Of a DNA stretch of 12,452 bases, positions 7,139 through 12,452 are shown one piece after another. The DNA is from Ochromonadaceae sp. CCMP2298 (lineage: Eukaryota; Sar; Synurophyceae; Ochromonadales; Ochromonadaceae), in contig MU633594.1 in assembly GCA_026770595.1 (NCBI GenBank), positions 9,625-22,076 of the forward strand, written 5' to 3'. The notes under the pieces were generated by a model. That model did no database searches. It saw nothing but the letters and a program-made list of their open reading frames with translations, and had not been told where the DNA came from. How positions within the stretch are numbered: position 1 is the first letter of the stretch; each line of letters opens with the position of its first letter. Made by a program: the position numbers and the translations under genes.

Positions 7139-8066
7139 TCACACCTTGTCCCCCGCGGCCTCCCTGGCGCGCATTTCCAACTGCCCCACGGTCAGGTTTT
7201 TTATTTTGCTGTGCAACAAGAATTCGTAGCTGAGCAAAATACAATTTTTGCTGAGCAAAAAATTGCTCAAATATATTTCTAGCTAAGCTAGAAAAAAAAC
7301 AGCTTAGCTATCAATTTGATTTCTTGCTCAGCTATGCCTGTTCAGTTTGTTGCTCAGCAACTATTATGAAGTAGCTCGGCAAGTAATTGTTGCTGAGTTA
7401 CTCAATAATAATTGCTGAGCCACATTACAATGCTTAAAAAATATAGCTAAGCTATAAATTATGTTCTTGCTAAGCAAGAATATTAATCTATTCTGCGTCA
7501 AACAGCAAGTTACTGAAAGAAGCCAGACAGCAAGATTTATCTGCAAGACTCTTCTAGCACATTACAATATCTATTCTTAGGTGAGCAACAACAATTTTTA
7601 GTGGGCAACAAATGATGCAGTTGATTTCCTAGCTAAGCAATAATAAAATGTTACTGAGCAAAGAATTTTATGACTTTTGCTGAGCTTTCAAATATTGTTG
7701 CTAAGCAAGATTTTTTTTATTAAATATTCCTTGCTCAGCAATAAAAATAGTTATGCTGAGCAAAAAAATATACGTCATTGCTAAGCAAAGAATAATTTCA
7801 TTTTGCTCAGCTATAAAATATTGCTGCTGAGCAAGACTTTTCTCGTTCAATTCCTTGCTCAGCAGCAGAATAAGTTATGCTGAGCAAGGAATTTTATGTC
7901 TTTACTGAGCAATAAAATATTGCTGCTAAGCAAGGAGAAATAAATAGACAAATTCCTTGCTCAGCAACAGAAAAATTTAGCTGAGCAAAGAATTGCTGCC
8001 CTGTCTCGTGAACTGCCACACAGTCGCTTCGGACTCGGCGCACTGCGACTGCATCTCCTGAGCCAT
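7139..8066 (-). pseudogene. Coiled-coil reading frame interrupted by the palindrome array
   Basis: Minus strand 8066-8011 reads MAQEMQSQCAESEATVWQ, open upstream to about 8120. Minus strand 7192-7139 reads TVGQLEMRAREAAGDKV followed by TGA. The two pieces meet at imperfect 14-bp direct repeats (aactgccacacagt at 8011-8024 and aactgccccacggt at 7179-7192; 12 of 14 match) that are in the same frame. Removing the DNA between them gives one continuous Glu/Ala/Gln-rich helix. The simplest reading is a small coiled-coil exon or 3' exon into which about 0.8 kb was inserted with target duplication. It could instead be spliced: a GT follows ACT at 8022 and an AG lies in the left repeat, both in phase 0. 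No family is recognised. The upstream exons, if any, are unknown; a CCAG acceptor candidate lies at about 8096. Confidence 0.45.
7200..7995. repeat. AT-rich array of odd palindromes TTGCT-N-AGCAA
   Basis: About 25 copies of an 11-bp palindrome with a single central base (TTGCTNAGCAA, centre mostly C/G or A/T) or close variants such as TAGCTAAGCTA occur over about 800 bp. They are spaced roughly 15-35 bp apart in A/T-rich spacers. Some are longer, for example ttcttgctaagcaagaa at 7464-7480, ctagctaagctag at 7280-7292, and tatagctaagctata. The right third shows a higher-order repeat whose units start with ttccttgctcagca at 7727, 7851 and 7953. Base composition is sharply different from both flanks. 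No long open frame is present. This could be a protein-binding array, a hairpin-RNA source, a satellite-like element interior or an AT-rich replication or segregation element; the sequence alone does not decide. Confidence 0.85.
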
Positions 8067-8329
8067 CCTTTTTAGAGCTTCCGGACATCGCCCCTGGGCA
8101 CCAGCCAAAGCTAAGGAGCCAAATTAACTATTTCTACAACGACTATTTCCGGCGGATTAAACGCCACCGCAGTAGTTGTTATTAGAGTTCCCCGCGACAA
8201 AGGAGACGGGTTTTAAAGTCAAAAGACAAATTGCAAAAGTCTCGGACTGCATCTTGGACCCATGTCGAAAAGACTGGGACCCATCTGGGACCGCTTGCGG
8301 AGAAAGGGGCGAAAACGGCTGTAAATTTT

Positions 8330-8367
8330 CGGACCCTGCGGGTCCGAAATCGGACCCTTCGGGTCCG
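8330..8367. repeat. Two adjacent perfect GGGTCCG hairpins
   Basis: cggaccctgcgggtccg (8330-8346) and cggacccttcgggtccg (8351-8367) are perfect 7-bp stems with 3-base loops, separated by four bases. They sit at the right edge of the candidate element and match the composition of its left edge. Confidence 0.75.
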
Positions 8368-8452
8368 AGAAAAGCAAATTTTCAGTTTTATTACCTCTTG
8401 AGGCCGTTCCTTATTTTGCGAGGGGGGACGAAAGGACGTCCTTTTTCGTCCT

Positions 8453-8582
8453 CGACACTTGTCTGCTCCCACAATTTCTGGAGGGAAGTACCGTTAGGAC
8501 AGGGAAATACAACAGTATGATCACAAATGCCTCTTTTTTCTGGCAGAGCGGTAGCTAGACGACACTTGTCTGCTCCCACAAT
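8453..8582 (+). promoter_or_regulatory. 23-bp exact direct repeat upstream of the NTPase gene
   Basis: The same 23 bases, beginning cgacacttgtctgctccc and ending acaat, occur at 8453-8475 and 8560-8582, 107 bp apart. They lie 170-300 bp before the NTPase-nuclease start. They could be duplicated control sites or the footprint of a small insertion between them. Confidence 0.6.
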
Positions 8583-8651
8583 AGAAGGGGATAGACCCTC
8601 CCCAACAGCCATTTGAACCGAACGGCCTCTTAGCTCGCTTCTGCCTGCTTT

Positions 8652-8720
8652 CAGCCAGCATCGCAACAGTAGCGCAGCCAGCATCACCACAGTAGCGCAG
8701 CCAGCATCACCACAGTACGC
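8652..8720 (+). repeat. Three tandem 23-bp repeats in the NTPase gene leader
   Basis: Units of 23 bp starting cagccagcatc lie at 8652-8674, 8675-8697 and 8698-8720. The second and third are nearly identical and the first differs at two bases. The array ends 30 bp before the ATG at 8751, so it is probably in the 5' UTR or proximal promoter. Confidence 0.75.
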
Positions 8721-8750
8721 AGAGAACGCAATCACCCCGTGCCAACTTCT

Positions 8751-10799
8751 ATGATGGCCGAGGTTGATGAGGTCCTTGCTACTGCCCTGGGCAACTTACA
8801 CTTCTGCGGCGATGAGGTACCGGGGCTTCTTGCGATGCGCGTCGCGTACAAGTGCGCCGTGACTGACAACAATGAGGCCAATTATGTCGACGTTATTGTG
8901 AAAACTTGGCGCCTGTGCGCTGGTGCCCGCGATGCTGCTCTACCGCTGCGCATCCACCCGCTCTTCGAGGCGGCCAACGCCGTGATGCCGATCGTTCGCG
9001 TTGTGGCCACGAACGCGTTCAAGATCGAGCGGTTCGCACTGAACAATGGTAGCGGCGTTACGTCGGGTGGCAACGTGCTTTTACAGGGCGTCAAGGGCGT
9101 CGGCAAGACGACCCTGCTGCACGGCCTGTACCGCGTGCTCGGCGTGCTGTCGTCATGCCTTGTACCGCTCTTTTACGACTTTACGACCGGCTTTATTCGC
9201 CCGCTCGACCTCGTGCGCGCCTATGCGCAGCAGTTGGCGACGACGACGACGACACCCGGGACCATGCGCGAGCTGCTGCTAGCGCTGCAACTGCGCAAGC
9301 GCTACATCGTATTTTTTGCCGACGAGATACAGTTGCTGTACAAGCCCAATGCGACCGCCGGCGACGCGACGTGCGCTGCCGTGGCCGATCTGCTCGCCAT
9401 CGGAAAGACTGACAACGCCTTTGGCGTCGTCGCGGGCTCGACGAGCGCGCTTCGTTCCCTCACCTTTCGCGGCCACGTTGCTGCAGGTAGCGACAAGGTG
9501 GATCCGTACCGCGCCTACGTCGACCTCAACAATACGGTGTACGTGGCGCACGATGTGTCACCGCTGCGCAAGCGCGACGAGGTGCGTGGCGTACTCCAGC
9601 AGCGCGCCGACACTGTCGCGACCGACAACGGGGCGCTGGCGCCGGTGAGCGACACCCTCGTCGACGCCGTCTTTACAGTGACAGGCGGCATTGGTAGACT
9701 TATCGACGCCTACTCGGCAGACTCGCCCGCGTGCTGTAACGCCGACTCGTTTATCGCCGCGTACGAGAACGACGCGTCGCTGCGCGCCGTCGTGTCGTTC
9801 CTCTTTACCGAGAGTGGCGGCACCGTGGCACCCTTGGAGACCGCCGCTGCGTGCCCCCTGTGGGAGCCGATCACGCTGCGGCCGCAGCGCATACAGCAAC
9901 TGCTTACGGGCGTGGGATCGGTGACTAGCCTCATGCATGACTGGGCCGACAGGGCGCTCTTGCACATGGACTCCTCTGGCTCCGTGCAGTTCTTTTGCGC
10001 GCTCCATTACAACGTGCTGCTCAATTTTCTTTACGACGGAGGTCAGCGGGAGCCGCTGCTTGAGCTCGCTATGCGCACCACGCTTGGCGGTTGGAAGGGC
10101 AAGGGCTCCGCCGGTGTGGTTATCGAAGAGTACCTGCTCGCGCGCTACGCCGTGTCGAACGACAGTCTGTCGACGACGTACGAACCGCGCAAGCTGACGT
10201 TTGCCGCCGGCGGGCCGACTACCGGCACGACATTTGCGCTACGCGCTATTGCTGTCGCGGTCGCAGATGATAATGGCGGCGGTGGCGGCGCTGCTGACGA
10301 CTTTATGACGCTCAGCATGCTCGAAGGGGTATTGTTTGACGTGGCGGTGGACCATGGTCTGGACGGTTTCGTCATGCTGAGGAATGCGGAGAAAGAGGCG
10401 GCAGACGGTAACGACGGCGGCGGCGAGCGGCTTCACTTCGATGTGCACACCACGCAGGTGAAGACGGGGGAGCGGGGTTCAATGATCGGTGAGGGCACTG
10501 TCAGCAGCAAAAGGGACACGACTATGCACGGCATCATCGCCAAGGCGAGGCTTGGGGCTGAGAAATTCCGCGCCGCCGTCGTGAAGGTGTTTGCCGACGA
10601 AAATGTGGCGGCACCGACGCTCACGTTCCGCACCTTTACGCTGCTGACAACCAAGTCGCTTAATGCGGACGCACATAAAAGCTTCTCAGTAGGCGATGGC
10701 AAGACGACGATGTTTGGATGCGACGAGGTTGTCGTCGAAGTGATCGACGGCGCCGACTGCCTCGCGCTCATGGAAGAGGCGGTTCGCACACGTATTTAG
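8751..10799 (+). CDS. CR (Crinkler/RHS)-like P-loop NTPase fused to a REase-fold nuclease
   Basis: This is an intronless 682-residue frame. I start at ATG 8751 (MMAEVDEV); the in-frame GTG at 8739 is an unlikely start in a eukaryote. Residues 1-105 form an N-terminal region without a recognised header domain. A P-loop NTPase follows: Walker A GVKGVGKTT at 113-121, Walker B YIVFFADEI at 185-193, a polar sensor strand VVAGSTSA at 226-233, and TGGIGRLIDAY at 311-321 in the usual place of a sensor-2 or arginine segment. An all-alpha stretch leads to a C-terminal restriction-endonuclease-like domain at about 455-600. There VIEEYLLARY (457-466) supplies the helix glutamate, LHFDVHTTQVKTG (561-573) carries the D...QxK active-site pattern, and a long helix follows. 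This NTPase-plus-REase order is that of the CR proteins (Crinkler and trypanosomatid RHS relatives), which are nuclear-acting effectors or selfish-element products. The frame is GC-rich and intronless, unlike its intron-bearing neighbours, which suggests recent transfer or mobility. Activity and role are inferred. Confidence 0.8.
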   Translation: MMAEVDEVLATALGNLHFCGDEVPGLLAMRVAYKCAVTDNNEANYVDVIVKTWRLCAGARDAALPLRIHPLFEAANAVMPIVRVVATNAFKIERFALNNGSGVTSGGNVLLQGVKGVGKTTLLHGLYRVLGVLSSCLVPLFYDFTTGFIRPLDLVRAYAQQLATTTTTPGTMRELLLALQLRKRYIVFFADEIQLLYKPNATAGDATCAAVADLLAIGKTDNAFGVVAGSTSALRSLTFRGHVAAGSDKVDPYRAYVDLNNTVYVAHDVSPLRKRDEVRGVLQQRADTVATDNGALAPVSDTLVDAVFTVTGGIGRLIDAYSADSPACCNADSFIAAYENDASLRAVVSFLFTESGGTVAPLETAAACPLWEPITLRPQRIQQLLTGVGSVTSLMHDWADRALLHMDSSGSVQFFCALHYNVLLNFLYDGGQREPLLELAMRTTLGGWKGKGSAGVVIEEYLLARYAVSNDSLSTTYEPRKLTFAAGGPTTGTTFALRAIAVAVADDNGGGGGAADDFMTLSMLEGVLFDVAVDHGLDGFVMLRNAEKEAADGNDGGGERLHFDVHTTQVKTGERGSMIGEGTVSSKRDTTMHGIIAKARLGAEKFRAAVVKVFADENVAAPTLTFRTFTLLTTKSLNADAHKSFSVGDGKTTMFGCDEVVVEVIDGADCLALMEEAVRTRI

Positions 10800-11030
10800 C
10801 AGATGGTTATTTCTTTATCATATTACGTACAATAAGAGTATGGTTATCAGGTAACATTTATCAGATTGTGGGTATCAGGTATACAAAAGGAACTAAGAAA
10901 TCATGAAATGCGCCCTGCGCCTACACGTGTATGGGGGGTGCATGCAGAGAGGCAGCTCCCCACTGCCTGCTGTCCACTGCCTGCTCCCTACACGCACGCA
11001 AACGCACAACCCACACAGCACAGCACATAC
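10800..11030. other. 3' flank of the NTPase gene
   Basis: This is an AT-rich tail with an aataag motif at 10831 that could serve as a polyadenylation signal. A loose repeat of ggttatcaggtaac and gggtatcaggtatac lies at 10842-10881. The sequence then returns abruptly, near 10900, to the GC-rich, repeat-laden composition of the flanks. The composition change may mark the right edge of the inserted island. I found no terminal repeat there. Confidence 0.4.
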
Positions 11031-11035
11031 AACTC

Positions 11036-11135
11036 AGCCCAGCACCTACTGCCTACCCTAACCCTACACAGCCCAGCACAGCCCAGCACCTACTGCTTAC
11101 CCCAACCCTAACCCTAACCCAATACAGCCCAGCCT
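11036..11135. repeat. Duplicated CAGCCCAGCACCTACTGC unit with CCCTAA telomere-like tracts
   Basis: The unit cagcccagcacctactgc is followed by taccctaaccct at about 11036-11068. It recurs near 11080-11120, this time followed by ccccaaccctaaccctaaccc. The latter contains three adjacent telomere-type CCCTAA units (TTAGGG on the minus strand). The tract is short, so it is an interstitial telomere-like tract and not a chromosome end. Confidence 0.65.
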
Positions 11136-11153
11136 CTACAGCCCCCCCTCACC

Positions 11154-11218
11154 TGCGCTCGAAGTACTTCTTGACCAGCCAGACGATGGCCAGGTGCAGC
11201 GCGGGGTAGTCGGAGCCC
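11154..11218 (-). CDS. Probable single exon of an unrecognised minus-strand gene
   Basis: The minus strand reads GSDYPALHLAIVWLVKKYFER, then AG|GTGAGG, an excellent donor at 11153. The composition is protein-like and stands out from the low-complexity DNA on both sides. The left boundary in sense direction is unclear: the frame stays open through G-rich sequence, and the best acceptor candidates (TATAG or GTTAG at about 11224-11240) lack a pyrimidine tract. The partner exons are not identified. If the gene continues downstream it would have to pass the NTPase gene at 8.7-10.8 kb, placing that gene in an intron. I do not recognise the family. Confidence 0.4.
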
Positions 11219-11870
11219 CCCCTCTCTATAAACACCTCTCTAACCCCTCCCCACCCTCCCATTCCCAGTATCCCCCCCCTCCTACATTCCCAGGTACCCC
11301 CTCCTACACCCTCTACACCCCTCCACACACTCCAAACACACCCCTCCCCCACCCCTATGCACTGCCATACACCTCAGATAGAGTATAATCAATGTAAAAC
11401 ACCTACAATACACTCCTACTACCTACCCACCCCTATGTACACACACTCCCTCTACACCCACTCTACATACACTCTACATCCCCACTACACACCCCCACCC
11501 CCACCTAAACCCACACACACTCACCCTTGCACCCCCCTGCACATCTATACACTATCTAAGCCACTATCTATATGGTTATAGTGCATTATAACGCATTAAT
11601 ATGTAAAAAAATCGGACACCTACAGCGGCCGATCTCCTCTCAACACAATACAATCCCAGTAACCATCCCCACATCACCGGACAAAGTTCCTGACATCTCA
11701 TAAAAAACCGCCTTGTTTCGGCTCTTAACAACTCGCATCAAGGTGCTCCGCCCCACAACCAATTGTCAGGAACCCGCCGTTTACCACACATATAGGCGCA
11801 CTTCGCCCTTCGTCGCACAGGGGGCAGGGGCAGGATACAATGGTTACGTACCTGGGTGGGGCGGGGCTGC
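11219..11870. other. C-rich low-complexity intergenic region
   Basis: The plus strand is dominated by c/t/a simple sequence (cctccc, ctacac, cccacc) from 11219 to about 11570, then by more ordinary sequence to 11870. The latter lies in or beyond the 3' UTR of the minus-strand RNA methyltransferase gene. No gene, tRNA or clear promoter is seen. Confidence 0.5.
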
Positions 11871-11874
11871 AGAC

Positions 11875-12452
11875 TCACAGAACTCGGTCGAAGATAGCCA
11901 GCGTTTCCACGTGGTCCGAGCCCGGGAAGAGCACGTGTCCTTCGGTGTGCACGAGCCGCCACAGCCGCCGATCGGATCTGGGCCGGGGGGGGACGGGGTC
12001 CTGCTCGCCAGTGAGCAACGCCGCGTCCCGCTTGAAGGCGGGGAAGCCGCAGCTGATATAGATCAGGCGCCGGATGTTCACCTCCTCGCTCGCCCCCTGC
12101 GCCCCCTGCCCCCCCCCCTCCGCCGCCCCCGTCTTCCTCTTCTTCCTGGGCGCCTCCTGGAAGTGCAGCAGCGCGTCGATCACTTTGGCGTCCAGGCCCT
12201 TGCGCGGGGGGTCCACGAGCACCAAATCGTAGCCGCGCAGCCCGCCGCTGAGGGCCACCTGGGCTGCGGAGTCTGGTCGGTACTCTGCGCGAGACTGCAG
12301 TGCCCCCAGCTCCCCCAGGGCTGCTTGGAAGCAGGCGTTGTTGTGGGGGTTCTCGTCGGAGCAGTTGAGGTGCGCGAGCAGGTCCAGGCAGTTGAGGCCG
12401 ATGGTGCCCACGCCCGCGTACAGCTCGCAGCACCGCAGCCCCCCACTGACAC
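11875..12452 (-). CDS. TrmA/RumA-type RNA uracil-5-methyltransferase, C-terminal part
   Basis: The gene enters from the right edge. The 191 visible residues end at TGA 11877-11875. They form the catalytic Rossmann-fold half of the RNA m5U methyltransferases: motif I ELYAGVGTIGL at 9-19, SDENPHNN at 31-38, LVLVDPPRKG at 76-85, the catalytic-cysteine strand IYISCGFPAFKRD at 130-142 (nucleophile C134), and the general-base segment FPGSDHVETLAIFDR at 175-189 (E182). These enzymes methylate C5 of uridine (U54 in tRNA or sites in rRNA) by a covalent Cys-C6 intermediate using SAM. An insert of about 30 residues after DPPRKG, rich in Gly/Ala/Glu, carries PRKKRK at 101-106, which resembles a classical nuclear localisation signal. 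The N-terminal TRAM or substrate region lies outside the window, so tRNA and rRNA subtypes cannot be separated. All catalytic residues are present. Confidence 0.92.
   Translation of the reverse strand, partial: VSGGLRCCELYAGVGTIGLNCLDLLAHLNCSDENPHNNACFQAALGELGALQSRAEYRPDSAAQVALSGGLRGYDLVLVDPPRKGLDAKVIDALLHFQEAPRKKRKTGAAEGGGQGAQGASEEVNIRRLIYISCGFPAFKRDAALLTGEQDPVPPRPRSDRRLWRLVHTEGHVLFPGSDHVETLAIFDRVL

Larger units (their letters stand above)
6592..8376. mobile_element. Candidate non-autonomous element with terminal inverted repeats
   Basis: The left end tgctttttctcggacc (6592-6607) and the right end ggtccgagaaaagca (8362-8376) are inverted copies differing by one T. Further in, gtccgagacttttgact on the left (6627-6643) matches the reverse complement of the right side around 8214-8246 (gtcaaaag and aaaagtctcggac). 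Both ends are rich in ggtccga/tcggacc hairpin units. Between them lies AT-rich DNA with the palindrome array. I find no clean target-site duplication and no transposase, so this would be a non-autonomous or decayed element. The inner coding fragments at 7139-8066 would then be cargo or the older target. Confidence 0.4.

Noticed and set aside
7200-7995. CRISPR-like array
   Set aside because: The repeats are short palindromes with irregular spacing and AT-rich spacers in a eukaryotic context. There are no constant-length spacers or cas genes.
8391-8735. 114-codon minus-strand frame upstream of the NTPase gene
   Set aside because: It runs antisense through the 23-bp repeats, with no recognisable domain and no gene-like composition.
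8739-8750. GTG start for the NTPase gene
   Set aside because: The in-frame ATG 12 bases downstream is the expected start in a eukaryote.

Overview
The window reads as nuclear DNA of a protist, most likely a stramenopile (heterokont) alga or relative. The evidence is spliceosomal GT-AG introns in at least two genes, secretory signal peptides, and a secreted protein built on 'QPTSQPSS'-type Pro/Thr/Ser repeats of a kind common in heterokonts. Much of the non-coding DNA consists of short GC-skewed tandem repeats. The taxonomic call is an inference.

Layout, left to right. (1) 2-199 (+) is the 3' end of a gene running in from the left. (2) 200-1140 is simple-repeat intergenic DNA. (3) 1145-1768 (-) encodes a secreted Pro/Thr/Ser-repeat protein. 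(4) 2248-3628 (+) is a three-exon gene for a protein with a coiled coil and a C-terminal LSD1-type zinc finger. It shares a divergent promoter region with gene 3. (5) 3629-4492 is a repeat-filled gap between converging genes. (6) 4493-6386 (-) is a six-exon gene that splices cleanly into a 314-residue secreted class I SAM-dependent methyltransferase. (7) 6590-8380 is an AT-rich segment with terminal-inverted-repeat-like ends. It holds about 25 copies of an odd palindrome, TTGCT-N-AGCAA, and this array splits a short coiled-coil reading frame on the minus strand between two imperfect 14-bp direct repeats. (8) 8751-10799 (+) is a large intronless gene for a P-loop NTPase fused to a restriction-endonuclease-fold nuclease. 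This architecture resembles the Crinkler/RHS-type ('CR') proteins, which spread as selfish or effector genes in eukaryotes. (9) 10800-11870 is low-complexity DNA with short (TTAGGG)-type tracts and one probable isolated exon (-). (10) 11875-12452 (-) is the C-terminal part of a TrmA/RumA-type RNA uracil-5-methyltransferase.

The genes do not look like one pathway. They look like ordinary protist genes, with a mobile-element-like island at about 6.6-10.9 kb between them. The two most unusual signals are the palindrome array and an intron of the methyltransferase gene that is present a second time, inverted, inside the next intron. That second copy keeps its GT and AG ends. Together the two copies leave exon 3 in the loop of a potential long hairpin, which is what an introner-like mobile intron would leave behind.
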